From Serinus canaria (Eukaryota; Chordata; Aves; Passeriformes; Fringillidae), in contig NC_066336.1 in the NCBI RefSeq assembly GCF_022539315.1, positions 2,918,600-2,982,599 of the forward strand: a stretch of DNA of 64,000 bases, given 5' to 3'. This document shows positions 24,813 through 45,622 of this stretch, piece after piece. Within the stretch, counting starts at the first letter, position 1, and every line of letters starts with the position of its first letter. Under the pieces are notes generated by a model that was not told the origin of the DNA, did no database searches, and was given only the letters and a program-made list of their open reading frames with translations. A program made the translations under genes and the position numbers.

Positions 24813-27078
24813 AGGTAGCACCACCATCAGTACCTCATCCCACCCCAGCTTCCCCCCACTGCCCTGGGGCAGCACCTAGCTCCTCCCCAGCACCTTTCCC
24901 TCCTCTTGAATGCAACACTGACTGCAGTTACTCAATTCCTGCAGTCCTGTCTCACAGGGAGGCTGTGCTGCAGCTGCAGTTTGGGGTACAGGGCGCAGAG
25001 CTGCTGCCATGCTCAGCACATCCATTCCTCTCGACAGGGAGAGCAGCAGGCTCAGCACTGGGGGAGCAGGGGGTGGATGCTGAACCTGCTCCCATCACTG
25101 CACCCCCATGATGTTACACACACCCCATCCCCTTTCCCACAGCCTGCACAGGAACCTTCCCCATTCCTGTCTCTGGAAATGCTTTAAGCTGTTGGAACTG
25201 AGCTGGCCACCTCCTGGAAAGCCCCAAGGGGAGGAACAAGCTGAGTTCAAATGGAACTTCAGGGAGCAAGGGCAGCACAGGGCAGTGGGGGGATGAGCAA
25301 GCCCTGGAGAGCAGGCTGGCCTGCCTGGAGGAACCAGCCTCTCCTGAAGCTCAGCACGAGGCTGCAGTGGCACACAGCTGACAGGATGAGGGCTGGGAAG
25401 CCCCTGAGCACAGGAAACCTTCAACAGGCCCATGTGTGACCTCCTTCCCTCCAGCAGCCCAGAGAGCTGACACAGATCTGACCCAGTTTGGCAAAACACC
25501 CAAAAGCAAACACCCAGCATCACAGCAGGCTCTACCCCCAGCCCCAGGAAGGTAAACCAGAGGATGCACCCCAAAACCCCCACCTGAACACCCCAGCAGG
25601 GTTCCAAGGTGTGCAGGCAGGCAGCTCCACCACTCCTGGCACTGAGGAGTGTGTAGGGGAAAAAATGAGCAGCAGGAACAGCTCCAATTAGCATTGCCAT
25701 TTCCCCAATCTCTGGCACCACAGTGAGCTTGGGGAATGGGGACACAACACAGAACTTTGTGTGAATGAGGAGAAAACTCAGAGCACAGCAGTGGCTTGGG
25801 TGGTGGCTGGGCTTGCTGGCTGCCCCAGCAGCACACACAGCAGTTTGGGGGAGAAACCCAGATCTGTGCTAGGGCCTGACCCTTCCAAACTACTCCATGT
25901 GCCCCAGGACTGTCACTGCAGGAGAAACATCACAACCCAAGTCAGTCAGCTCCAGCTCTTCCTCTCCTGGTTGTGATAATGAACCTCTGCACTGATCCCT
26001 TTAATTGTCTCTCTGCAGCTTTGAGAAGCAAAACCAAACATTTACCCCTTTACACATCCTGTAAAACTAGAATTACCTATTGTCCTTCACAGGAACACCA
26101 GCCTTAAAATCCTGCAGCATTTTTCAACTACAGTTCCCATTAAGGACAGCAGCAAACTCCTCACCTGGCTAAAGATGTGCTCAGATCCCTGACACACCTC
26201 TACATCCCCCCCACCCTACACACACAGAGCCACACGAGCTCTGTCACTGCAGTGACAGCCTCAGAGGCTTCCTCTCCCACAGTCAATAAAGACTTCAGAC
26301 TGAGAGCTGCAGGTTTGTTTTGGAAATGCAGCTGGTCTCTGGGAGCACCTGCCTCCCTGGTTTCTGATTAACTACAGAGCCACTGCCCTGTGGTAAATGA
26401 AGAGCATAAGTTTCAATACAGACCATAAAGTTATTTAACCAGTGAGATAAGAACATGCTGTGCAGCAGTGGAGCAGGGGGAAGATCCTTACACCACAAGG
26501 TGAGCACTGATATTCCTGCTGCACTTCCAGTCTGTAACAAATCTTCAGGGCAAACCCGGGACATGTTACCATTCACATATTCCACACTCAGTATCTGTCA
26601 CAGATATACTGTAACTGGATAAAATATGTATTCATTTCCAGGCTGTACTGTGGAATTGCCCCTTAAAGCCAAACACAGTCCATGCTGATTCCAAAACTGC
26701 CAGGAGTGTGGCAATTTTGCTGCTTTAAATGGCAGTAAATGCAGCTTTAGCACCTGAGACACCCATGCTGTGGTGCTGACTGAGAGCCAGTGCTGCTGCT
26801 CATCCCACCTGCCCCAGGCACTGAGCAACCCCAGGGAAGCCAAATCTGCAGCAGACACTGCTCATGCCCTTATCTGCCACAGCACATGGATGTTGTGGTG
26901 GCACTGCATCGATTAACAGCCTGTCAATAACAGCCCTCAGACTGCACACAGAGATCAAAGCCAGTCAGAGGAACCCCAGGGAGGAAGGATCATTTCTCTG
27001 GCTTTCCTGGAAAGCCATCCAAAATGTTGAATGTTCCTCCACAAAGCCACCAGAGACCAAATATGTCAACTCAGCAGT
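24813..27078. other. Intergenic 3' flank of ZC3H12A
   Basis: No coding gene supported. A minus-strand 247-codon frame (25838-25095) is open without recognisable motifs. Confidence 0.35.
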
Positions 27079-27442
27079 TTTTATTTATATAACACAGTTT
27101 TTCTTTGCCAGGGCTGTCTCATGGCTATTCAGTACATGACTATACTGCATAGTGATACAGAAAGTTCAGCAAGTGTCAGCTGGGGAGTACAAAATGTTAA
27201 TCTTCTCATTGCAAGAGAGGCTGCAGATACCAGCATTCCACCAGAAACCCAAACCCACCTTGCCAAGTAACACGTGCCTGAGGTGAGAACAGCATTGATT
27301 AAAACTGCAAGCAGCAAGGTGCTGAACAGTAACATTAAAAACCATTTTATCTGTAATTTACAAATATGCAAAGTATCAGGTTACTTAAAATTAAGAAGCA
27401 TTTTGCTTACTAACATGAAACATTACTAATTTGTAATGTATC

Positions 27443-27448
27443 TTTATT
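27443..27448 (-). terminator. ZC3H12A: ZC3H12A poly(A) signal candidate
   Basis: TTTATT on the + strand reads AATAAA on the minus strand about 1.4 kb past the ZC3H12A stop; a second candidate lies near 27080. Which is used, and hence whether the duplicated block at 27657-27856 is in the 3' UTR, needs transcript data. Confidence 0.4.
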
Positions 27449-27656
27449 AACCAGGTATACAGGTTCCTGTGTCCCTGTGGTCTCATAGCACATGGTGCCA
27501 GTCTGGGCAGGTCATTCCTTGGACAGCAGAGGGAAGAGCAGAACAGACAACCCTGCTCCCAGGAGGGTTTCAGGACCAGCTGCCTTCCACTCTCCCCTTG
27601 CTAATTTGCCACTCAATAACCTTGTTTAACCACAGAAGGGCGTATTGTATTTAGAA

Positions 27657-27856
27657 AACAACAACACACGCAGATACAATGTGTATCAACAAATCAACTG
27701 CTTCTGGCCTGCAAGTGCCAGGAACATTTCTGCATCCCTTGCACAGCAAAATAACAGGACCAGAACCAATTACTACAGCAATTGGTTTTGCATATTTAAA
27801 ATCTCTTACAGTACCTACAATAGAAAACATCTTACAGAGTAAGAGGAAAAGAAACA
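27657..27856. repeat. Direct duplication copy 2, within probable ZC3H12A 3' UTR
   Basis: Partner of 24604-24812, about 3.05 kb away in the same orientation. It keeps the short AACCAATT/AATTGGTT inverted repeat but lacks the extra bases that make the 14-bp stem of the other copy. Confidence 0.95.
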
Positions 27857-28866
27857 GAAACAGTCTTGCCAAATAATTCTTATTCTGCAATACTGGATGC
27901 TGCTCTAGTTGGGCACAGCCAAGGGGACAGGGGAATATTGGTGAGGAAGAAGAGGAAGCAACAGCTTTACAACACAAAATATTAAAGACTCCTCAGGAAG
28001 GCCCCTGGCAGCAGTCCAGATGTGACTGTAGCTGTTCTATTGCTGTCTGAAAGCAAAAGGCACATAATAAATCCTTGTTAGTGCTGTACAGAGCCAGCCT
28101 GGGCCAGAGACAGTTCCAGAGCAGCACTCACAGCATGCTCAGCTCACTCACCTGCTCTGACACTGCAGCTGTCAGCACATACCCAACACACAACTCACAC
28201 ACAGCTCTGGAGCAGTGTCCAGCCACTCCTCAGAGCAAGGACTGTGCTCCTGGGAGCTGAGAGCTCACTTAGCACTTGTGGTCCATGGGGCACAATTACC
28301 TCAGGAAGATCAGCTGAGGTGGGAGGGGTGTGGAAAATATCATTCAAGAAGTGCACCAGTGAAACCAGTCAGATAAATCCAGCTCCAGATTACATTTATA
28401 ACCCAATATCTGCCACAGATCTGAATGGTGGGATTTAGTAGAGAGGCTTAGTCAAGACCTAACAACAGCATTGACAAGGCATTTGGGTCCTCAGAAACTA
28501 GCCTTAGGCCACTACAAAAGCAGCACCCACTTCTCTCATCTAGTTATAGTCAACTGCAGGAGCTCAGGGTGTGCCAGACTCCCATGAACCCCAAAGGAAC
28601 AATCCTGCTCCAGAGCTGCAGCCTCCCTTCCTGCTTAGCCCCTGGGGAAGGCGAGATGCTGGGGTGTTCTCAACTCTCCCACAGGCACGTGGTCAGAGCT
28701 GGAACAGAATTTGTTGTGAGCACAATTTGCTGTGAGCACACCACCTCTGGCACCCAGCCTCCAGCTGGAACCCAGTACTTCCAAAGGAATAAGAAGGAGC
28801 ACTCAGAAGGCATCTGTGGCAGCTGCAGAGGCAAACCCAGCCCCTCAAGCTCTCCCCATACCTGCC

Positions 28867-36994
<8,128 letters not shown>

Positions 36995-37037
36995 GGTTCC
37001 CGGCGGAGGACTCGCGGCCTCCGCTCGCCGCCGGGAC

Positions 37038-37454
37038 CTGCGGGGCGACAGCGGCGTTAGCAGCGGCTCCGCAGCCCGGCCCTGGCCCCGCAGCCCGGCC
37101 GAACTCCGGCCCCCCGCTCCGCTCCTCTCCCGGCCGAACTCCGGCCCCCCGCTCCGCTCCTCTCCCGGCCGAACTCCGGCCCCCCGCTCCGCTCCTCTCC
37201 CGGCCGAACTCCGGCCCCCCGCTCCGCTCCTCTCCCGGCCGAACTCCGGCCCCCCGCTCCGCTCCTCTCCCGGCCGAACTCCGGCCCCCCGCTCCGCTCC
37301 TCTCCCGGCCGAATCCCCGCCACGGTTCCGCTCCTCTCCCGGCCAAACCCCCGCCCCGAGCCTCCCGCTCCGCTCCCGGCCAAACCCCCGCCCCGAGCCT
37401 CCCGCTCCGCTCCCGGCCGAGCCCGAGCCCCCGCCCCGAGCACCCCGCGCTCAC
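37038..37454. repeat. ZC3H12A 5' UTR intron with 35-bp GC-rich minisatellite
   Basis: Six near-perfect copies of a 35-bp unit CGGCCGAACTCCGGCCCCCC + GCTCCGCTCCTCTCC span ~37096-37310, followed by diverged copies to ~37440. On the minus strand the intron is bounded by a donor (CCCG|GTGAGC at ~37455) and an acceptor (CCGCAG| before 37037). Confidence 0.9.
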
Positions 37455-37560
37455 CGGGCCGCTGCTACCGCCGGGCTGCCGCTGCCTCTCCATGGGGCCA
37501 GAGCAAGGCGGGCGGCGGCCGCTTATTTATACGGAGAGCCGCGCAGGGCGGAAGGGCAGA
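37455..37560 (-). promoter_or_regulatory. ZC3H12A: ZC3H12A core promoter with TATA box and 5' UTR exon
   Basis: TATTTATA at 37525-37532 reads TATAAATA on the minus strand. About 30 bp further in the direction of transcription a short untranslated exon (to ~37455) ends at a good donor. It lies in a CpG island (about 36540-37680). A TATA box within a CpG island fits an inducible immediate-response gene; the start site (~37500) is inferred. Confidence 0.75.
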
Positions 37561-37689
37561 GCGAGGGGTGGAGCGGCAGCCTCTACCCGGCCCGGCCCAG
37601 TCCGCCACAGCCCGACCCGGCCCTCCTGCTGCCGGGCTCCCGCCGCGGGGCCGGGCTCCGTGACACATGTCCCTTGCACCACCTGGGTC

Positions 37690-38480
37690 CCAGCGATGCA
37701 GGTGGCCGTGATTCAGCCACTGGTGGCTTATCAACCCGGCGGTGCGGAGGAGATAGGCGCTGGCAGGAAACATCTGTCACCTACCAGTGCTTGTCCCTTA
37801 CCAAGGGCTAAACCGCACCTGTATGGAACTGCAGGGGTTAAAATCTACATTGTGAAACGTGCAAAAACTTCACATCTCTGACTTCTGATTAATCATGCCT
37901 AAACAATTTAATGAAGGTAGTTGCAAATTTGCTTCCCCGAGGCCACGTACCGGAGCTCAGCTCAGGAGCGAGGAACTCTCCCAGTTACAGGAATGCATTT
38001 GCATTCATCTTCCTTGTGGTTACCCCGAAACAATCATTTTTCCTTGTCTCTGGCCGTGTCTGAAACCGCACTGTGTGCTCAACAGTAACACACACACACA
38101 GCGAGATTCAGATCAGAGATAATCCTTACTCAGTTCTTAAGTAGGTGCTTTCCCAACACTTCTTTCCTTTGGAATCTACTCCAGTCAGCATGAATTTAGC
38201 ATTGTTTGTGTGCTTTTGCTTCCAGGCTGAAGTCTATTGCACCAGAAAGTATGGCCACAGACGTACTTCCTATAGGACATACCCCAAGGAAGAGGCACGA
38301 AGCTGAATCTCCTGATTTATGCAAAGCAGTGGCAGCAGCCACATGGCTCCAATTTGGCGAAAGAGAAGCCAGGAGAGTGGGAGGCTGTTGGCTTCTCCAC
38401 CCAAAAAGTCAGAGGGAGTCACATGCCGGTCCCACCTCAGAGCTCCTCATGGGTGATTTTGACTATTTTTTTTCTTTTCC
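37690..38480. other. Upstream flank of ZC3H12A, nothing specific seen
   Basis: Single-copy-looking sequence with a short CA run (~38090-38100). No gene supported. Confidence 0.35.
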
Positions 38481-38507
38481 ACATTTGCAAACTGCTTTGA
38501 ACAGTAC

Positions 38508-38588
38508 TTTTTTTTTTTGTTTTGTTTTGGTTTTTTTTTTGTTTGTTTTGTTTTGTTTTTTTTTGTTTTGTTTTGTTTTGTTTTGGTA
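38508..38588 (+). repeat. TTTTG microsatellite / T-rich tract
   Basis: Runs of T interrupted by G, mostly TTTTG units, followed at 38693-38711 by a short ATG/GAT triplet run. Confidence 0.9.
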
Positions 38589-39419
38589 CTATAGCAAGGG
38601 CTATGGTGGAGGCTGCAGTTTCTGAGGATATGAAGATTCACAGAACTTTGCTGGGGTTGTGGATGCACTGAGGCTCTCCAGCTCCAGACAGCAATGATGA
38701 TGATGATGATACAGTGCCACAGCAGGGCAGCTGCATCATGCCCTTTCTGCAGGTGTCAGCTGGCACTGCTGAGCCTCTGTCCTTCTGTGACACATCTGTG
38801 GCCACAGGAAAGAGGTGGAAGTCCCCATCAGAGCACAAGAAAGCACTGGGCTGTTACAAGAGGAACCTGTGACACCGAGGGGAGGACAGGGGCTGGCGAG
38901 GCCAGATGCTCTCAGGATGGTCATTAGGAGCAGCCAGCTGCATCTCATCCTGCTGAGCTGGGAACTCTGGTGTGCAAAAAAGGAACTAGAGCATCCAGGG
39001 GCAGCAGGGACCCCAAAATGCTCTATGACAGCAGGCGGGGTCAGTCTCTGCCCGTCCTCCACCTCCATCCCCTTCTCTGCTGACTCAGTGTAAGCTTTTT
39101 TCCAGCCTGGTTCCTTGTTCATGACCAAGCCTTCAAAATCTTGATGTCACATTTTTCTAGGGATTACCACCCCCATGTCCCACATTTTAAAGAGCTCATC
39201 CTGTAGCAGAGCCTTTCATCACCTACTCATGCATTTAACACAGCCAAAATAGATGATATTCAAGGCTCCCATTATCTGCTGGTGGGGAAGAAGCTGGCCT
39301 TGTGCCAGTTCCTTGGGAGGTGATGCCAGCTCTTTGCAACTCCTGCTAACCAGCCACAACCAGGAGCCCTGTCACCAAAGTGGCCCTGGACCTGGCTGCT
39401 TCCCTATGGAAGCTCAAGG

Positions 39420-39660
39420 CAGCTAACTCACTTCTAAAAAAGGGCTAATTAAATCTCATTTATAAAAGCCTATGTGGAACCATTATGTTAATTAAAGACA
39501 ACTTAAATGGCCTTATTTAGCAGCATTTGGGAGTAAATTAAACTGAATTAAGGCCACTTTAATTCTGAATGAGAATTTTATGCAGAATTTCAATGTTCTA
39601 CTTTAGAATTAGTTAATTCAATTTAATTTTCTTAAGAATCCTGTATAGACAAACCCTGAG
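39420..39660. promoter_or_regulatory. AT-rich candidate regulatory block
   Basis: Dense TAATTA/TTAATT homeodomain-type cores in non-repetitive AT-rich DNA, contrasting with GC-richer flanks. Only composition and motifs support it; conservation was not tested. Confidence 0.25.
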
Positions 39661-40074
39661 CAATGAGGTACCTACTAAGGCACCTGCTCCAAGGTGAGCT
39701 CATTCTTCAGCTTCTCAGAGAGGTGACAGGGCTGGGACTGGCTGCCTTGGGATCTGTGTCCTTTGGTGTCCTCAGTTCCTCGCTCATCTGTGGAGTGACC
39801 TGATGGCTCATCTCACTGCACTCACCCACAGGTGCTTCTGGTGATGAACTGAATTCTCCCATCACCTGCAACTCAAGAGGCTCACAGAGCTGCCTCTGCA
39901 TTTTCTTTTACAGCAAGCAGTATAATTTACTACAGAGGACTCAGCACATTCCAGAATGAAAGGGAAAACAAATGATGATTTACACCCTTTCTTTGGAAAA
40001 GTGTAATCATGCCTCATGAGTGCCACGGCTGCTGTGTCGAAAGCACTCCCCTCCCGTCCGAGCAGGGGGGGAAG

Positions 40075-40740
40075 GCGGCCGGGGCTAGCTCGGAGCACAG
40101 CAGCAGCTAGCAGCTAAGGGGGCACTACCCAGATCCATCAGGGACGTCCGGGCTGCGCCTTCCTCGGCAGGACAGCAGCAACAGTATCGAAAAGAAGCGG
40201 CAAGGCGGAGAAGCCGAGAGAAAAGAGGGTCTTGACACGCCCGGTGTAGCTCAGTGGTTTTAATGTATCATTTCTCTACCGCGTCCAGGCGGGAAAAGAC
40301 ACCACTGTGTCCAGGCGGGAAAAGACGAGACAAAAGGGGGAGAAGCAGTATATAAAGGGGTGTACAAGAACCAATTGGGAGAAACTGAGGAGGGGAATTC
40401 AACATGACTGACGGGGTGGCAACAAGTGATACACGAACGAAGGAGGGACTCAGGGCACCTGCCCAATCACCCCCTGTGGAAGGGAGAAGTTTCTGGAAGG
40501 ATGGGGGGGTTTCAGGAGATGAACGGGGCTCTGGAGGAGGGGAAAGGGGCAGTTGCCAGGGGAACGGGGGTGGAGACAAGGGCTTGGCAGCGAGCCCAGA
40601 CAGGGAGGATACCATTCGAGGGAAAGGGGGAACCAGGACTGAACCATCGAACTGGGTATAGGGTTGTGACCAGGGGAATCATCACAAAACAATACAAAAC
40701 AGGGAAGATAACTCAATTGGGAACTGAACACACACTACAA
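40075..40740 (-). mobile_element. Probable ERV LTR remnant
   Basis: A CpG-rich stretch (40080-40250) followed by TATATAAAGGGG (40350-40361), GGCGGGAAAAGAC repeated twice, and G-rich tracts, unlike its surroundings. Orientation and boundaries are uncertain; no coding remnant. Confidence 0.35.
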
Positions 40741-42600
40741 CACATGAGGAAAGCTGAGCAGTAATGCTGGAAGCAAAGCTGAGCAACATCCCTTTATGGT
40801 TGTTTTTACAGTGCAGCCACTCAGGTTCATGGAGATGCCACTTGAGAGATCTGCTGCTCTGACTGGCCTTGATGAACAAGGGTCTGATGGCACAACCATC
40901 ACAGGTTGCTGGAGGGAAAACTGCCAGCTGAGCAAAGCCAGGCTGGACACATGCCCAGTGCCATGAGGCACTGAGGGAAGATTCCTCCCACTTGTGTGTT
41001 GGGCAAGAGCTCCTGGCCTCCAGACCCTGGTGTTGTGTGCTGCAGTGATTCCGGAGGAAAAATGAAGCTCAGCTCTTCTCAGAAAAAAGGAAAATGTAGG
41101 AAGGGAGGACTAGAGGAGGAGCTTATCAAGAATGTGCAGAACTCACATTTTGAGCCTGTATGCCTGCAGTCCTTGTCACACTGCTTGTGCTCCTCCCAAG
41201 TATGGGATTCCTATGCAGCTGCAGACAAATGGATGGATTTTTCTCTGAAACATTCTATTTTGTACTTATTCCATGGGCTTCAAGGAGATCCTTGTAAGCA
41301 CTCTGCAGAGTAACTACTCCCTGGGTAGCCAGAGGGCTCCTTGCAGAGCAGGCATGTTTCTGAGTTCTGTAGGAGAGTGCAAGCTCCCCAGGGACCATAC
41401 CAAGGAAATTTATTTGGCTGTCACTGTGTGTCTGACTAGACACGGCCTTAGGTACTCCTCTGAGTAAGCAGCCTTGATCTCTACCTTTGGTCTTAGTGAT
41501 TGATGGCATTAAGTTATAGGATGAGCCTATCTCCTCAATGACAGATGGATTGGGCACACCCTGACAATTTTTTTCTCATGCACTTTTGTCAAGGAAAAGA
41601 ACTGTCCTTTGACAGCCTTTTGGGCTATAAATCTGTCATTGTTGAGGGCGGAAGTGGCAGAGGCAGCAGAAGCCTCACCATCAGCTGGGCTTTCAGCTGC
41701 AAGCAGTTCCTTGACACCCCTGTGCCAAAGCCAGGGGGGAACAGTCCCACTGTCCCTGCCCAGGCTGCATCAGGGGTTTAGTGTTTGGTGATACCTTCCC
41801 TTTGTCATCACCTCATCCCAGCATCGTGTCCAGCAGCAGCACCCAGAGCATCCTCACTCCAGCAGCACCCTCTCTCTTCTGAAGCAGTGCTCCAGGCCCA
41901 CCAGGCAACCTCAGCTTTCAGCAGCTGGATCAAGAGCAGAGAGAAGCAACAAATTCAAGCAATAAATGATTGGGGAAAACCGAGCGATTGTGCAAGTGGC
42001 TGTGACAGCAGCATTTACTGTTTTGCTCAGCTCTTCCCAGCTGCGGCCTCTCTGCCGGAAAATGTCAGTGGTCCCCTTATCCAAAAATATCCCTGCCTGC
42101 TCAGCCCCAGCTTAGTTTGGATGCAGTGTCTGCACCTCTGGATTTGCTGTACTCTGACATGCCTGGGAGCATTCCCTAGTTCAGAACTAAAAGAATAATA
42201 AAACTTGAACAAACACTTCATGGTATTAACATAAGATGTTTAAATAGACAGTCACAGAATATTTTATCTCACCCAGACTGATGTGAAGAGCAGAAGATTT
42301 ATGCCTATTGCTAAGCAAATACCTCCTAAGAAGTCACATCCATCTGGGAAGTGGTTTTCCTAAGGAACGGAAAAGCAGAGCAGCAGTGTCTGCCCTGGGC
42401 ACCCCAGGATTCAGGGAAGGACGTGGCAGCCCCTCTGAAATCCCAAACCCACCAGTTAACTCCTGGACAACTTTGGGACCCTCTCTGCAAAGTTGGCTGG
42501 TGAATCACTTGGGGGACAGGCTGAGTTTCCCCAATGCTTTTCTTAGGAATGCGAGGTCCTGGTTCTCACCACATATTGCCTGTGAGGAAATTAATTTCCT
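40741..42600. other. Intergenic, nothing specific seen
   Basis: Short frames only; no repeats with a second copy in the window. Confidence 0.3.
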
Positions 42601-42639
42601 CCTTCTGTGGGCCAGCAGGGTCAGTGGGGACCCCAGCCA

Positions 42640-42905
42640 CAGGGCCGTGGGATCATGGGGGCTGTGGGATCATGGGGTCCATGTGGTCGTGGGGGCCATG
42701 TGATTGTAGGGGCCATATGTTCATGGGGGCTGTGTCATTGTGGGGGCCATTTGGTTATGGGGTCTGTATGGTCGTGGGGTGCATGTGGTTATGGGGGCCA
42801 TGGGGTCATGGGGTCTGTGTTGTTATGGGATCTGTGTGGTCATGGGGGCCTTGGGGTTATGGGATCTGTGTGGTCATGGGGGCCGTGTGGTCGTGGGGGC
42901 CGTGC
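42640..42905 (+). repeat. 17-bp G-rich minisatellite
   Basis: About 16 degenerate units of the form CATGTGGTCATGGGGGC, with GGGG runs at a 17-bp spacing that could form G-quadruplexes on the + strand. Confidence 0.9.
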
Positions 42906-43450
42906 CGCTGCCCGCCGGCCTGCGCAATGTGGGGCAGCGGCTGGCGTCCCTCAGGACGGGACGGATGTGTGTCAGCGGGACACACAGACAAACAGCCACA
43001 GCCCCGCTCGCCGCTGCCGTGATGTCAGCGCCAGCGGCCGGTGCGGTGTGACTCAGGGAGTGTCAGCGAGGCGGCAGGCAGGGGCCAGGAGGTGCTTCCC
43101 ACCTGCTCAGGCTCCATCTGGAGAAGGTGTTAGCCGGCCCGCGAAGCAGGGGAAAGGTTCGCAGTGCCGGGCAGGAGGGCTGAGCGGTGCGGGAGCGGAG
43201 CGGAGCAGCCCTGGCTGCAGTTGTGCAACGCTCGCCGCCAGCCCAGCGAGCAGCCCCAGCCTCCCCTCCTGCTCCGGGAACACCCAGCGGAGTGAGGCAA
43301 CACCGTGCTTTCGCTCCTTCCTTCGGCTGGGGATTTCCCGCTGCGAGGCGTGTGCTGCTGCTCTGGGGCCGCAGCAGAGCCGGGCGCTGCCTGCAGCCGG
43401 GAGCTGGGGCTTTGTTTGTGTGCTGGCCGGGCCACGGGAGCTGCCCTGGC
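42895..43450. promoter_or_regulatory. Orphan GC/CpG-rich segment
   Basis: CpG-rich stretch next to the 17-bp array, with a TGACTCAG AP-1-type site (about 43049-43056). It could be a promoter of a noncoding transcript or enhancer; no coding exon seen. Confidence 0.3.
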
Positions 43451-45191
43451 ACAGCACGGAACTCAGCATGCTGTGGCTGGAGGCTTGAGGCACTGCCACC
43501 CCCAGCCCAAATCCTGGTCCCTCTGCTGTACCACAACGGGAGAGCCCTGCCCGGCCCCAGCCTGTCTTTCCACTTTTACACAACTGTGTGCAGGAGTGAT
43601 GCATTTATTGCAAAACAGCTTCTGGAGCGGAGGCACAAGAGACACAATATTCAGTGTGTGGGATCTGAGGTCTGTTTGTCAGACAGTTTCAGTTAAGACC
43701 TTGCCAGTATTAACATCCTCCCAAGCCCACACACCTGATTCACAGCTGACATCAAGAAAAGGGGCAAAGAAGGGATTGCACGTTTGTTTTCCTCTTTGGG
43801 ACAACTGCCCCTTTCCCCAAGAAACAGATTTCCTTTCTCAGCCTTCCACCTAGAGGCCTAAGCGAGGCTTTACAGCTTAGTCTAAATGTCCTGATTTATT
43901 GTCTCAACTTGGTGGAACGAGCATTTGGGATGAGACGGATGATGAGATGCAGAAAGCAGGTTAACGATTTGCCAAGGCTGGTTAATGCCTCTTCCAGTTC
44001 TGTTGATAAACCCATATTCTTCGTTGGGATTTTGGTCCAGTCTGATGGGCAGAAATGAAAACTTGTCCTTAGGTTTATAATCTCAATTCTCTCTACAGCA
44101 AATTCTGATTGCTCAGAGCAGGAGGTGGACCTGGTGTGCCTCACCTCTGTCCCCGTTTGCAATCCTGTATCTTTGCAAACCAGGAAGAGCAGCACCTCCT
44201 TCTCTTCCTCCCTGCTCCATGCAGTGTTTCTGTGAGGGTGGAAAGTTGCCCATTTTGGTAGAAAACTTGTTTTCACGAAAACAGGAGGTTGGATTTTGCT
44301 TCCCATCCCAGTTTGCTTTAACAGACATTAACGTGCTGATGAAATGAAAGGAAAAGCCTGTGCATGCAGTAGCTCCCTAAGAACCATGAACAGCACTGAC
44401 CCAGCAGCCTGTTCTGACTCCTCAGGAGGTGTTGTGCCACACCAGCAGCCTCAGTTTCTGGGTTTTGCTGTTTCAGGCTGCTCCAGAATCTCCACAGTCC
44501 TGCAGGACGGTCTGCAGAGCTGCCCAGAGAGGAATGCTGTGGGGATGAGGAGTCTGAAATTTCCAAAGAAATGCCTTTGACTCTTCCTGAAGGGAGAGGT
44601 TGAGCACCTCCCATTGCAGTGCTGCTGGGCTGGCTCACTGCTCTGAGCATCACCAGGTTACAGAGCAATGAAAGACTCCAGCAGTAAATACTGATCCATT
44701 TAACATGACTATAAAAAATCCATGCCAATAACCTGTTGTAGCTTAAGGTATTTAAACAATTCTCTATCTTTTTGTAGTTCTCTGTAATAATAATTAAATG
44801 ACCTTTAAAATGGCAGTGGGTGGAAAAATTGTGCAAAGCTGAATAGCAATTCAGCAACTGCTGAAGAAGATTGAAAATCAAGTAGAAAAAACTCACTTTG
44901 ATGTAAAGGGAAGTGAAGCAATCAAGTCTGAAGCTGAAAGTTTGTTCTTCATTTGTGCTGATTTACAGATCACATTGGGCAGAATAAATATGGGATCACT
45001 GAGCACCCAGGGGATTAGTGAACACTTCCCTGTGCACAGGACCTTCCAGTGGCCTCAGCTCCCTTTGTGCTCAGTGGTCACATCTGCCCCAGAGCAAGGG
45101 ACAGCAGAGTGGTGACAATAAATTTGCTTTGCCACGACCAGCAGCTGTTGGAGAGTGTCTCAAGCTGCTGAGGGTGATGCCTTGAGAAGGC
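43451..45191. other. Intergenic, nothing specific seen
   Basis: No supported gene or duplicated repeat. Confidence 0.3.
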
Positions 45192-45622
45192 TGAGCTAGA
45201 ACAGAGGCTAGATGGAGTTAAAGAATAAATAGGTATTTATTAAAAGGTCTCAATGGATACACTTTGTCAGCACAAGAGCCCAGCCAGGGCTGCACCCAAG
45301 ATGAACCAAAATGGTCACAAAATGCACAGGGTCTCTCACTTTTATAAGTTCTGCTCCATTTGCATCTTGGAGTTAATTGTCCAATTACAGCTTTAGGTTA
45401 TGCAGTCCCATCCTTCTTGTTTTTCTCTCTTCAGCCCACGGTGTTTGTGCTCTTGGGTCTGAGATTTGGATCATTTGGCCTTGGTCCCCAGCTGGAGAAG
45501 AAATTGTTTTGTCTCCCTACTCTGTGAAGAGATCCTACCATCCCTTAATATGAAGCTCAGAAGTACACACTAAAGCAGCACAGAATCTGAAAAATATAAA
45601 AGCTAAAACCTAAGGCATCAAG
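45192..45622 (-). mobile_element. Solo LTR-like element, family B copy 3
   Basis: Best-preserved copy of family B. It starts TGAGCTAGAACAGAGG and ends CTAAGGCATCA, with a minus-strand AATAAA (TTTATT at ~45236) and a TATA-like minus-strand block near 45590. Confidence 0.75.

Noticed and set aside
40235..40262. tRNA-like A box (GGTGTAGCTCAGTGGTTTTA)
   Set aside because: No matching B box, anticodon arm or acceptor stem follows; it sits in an LTR-like remnant.
42607..43488. 293-codon + frame
   Set aside because: Starts in the 17-bp minisatellite and continues through GC-rich DNA; no domain or splice evidence.
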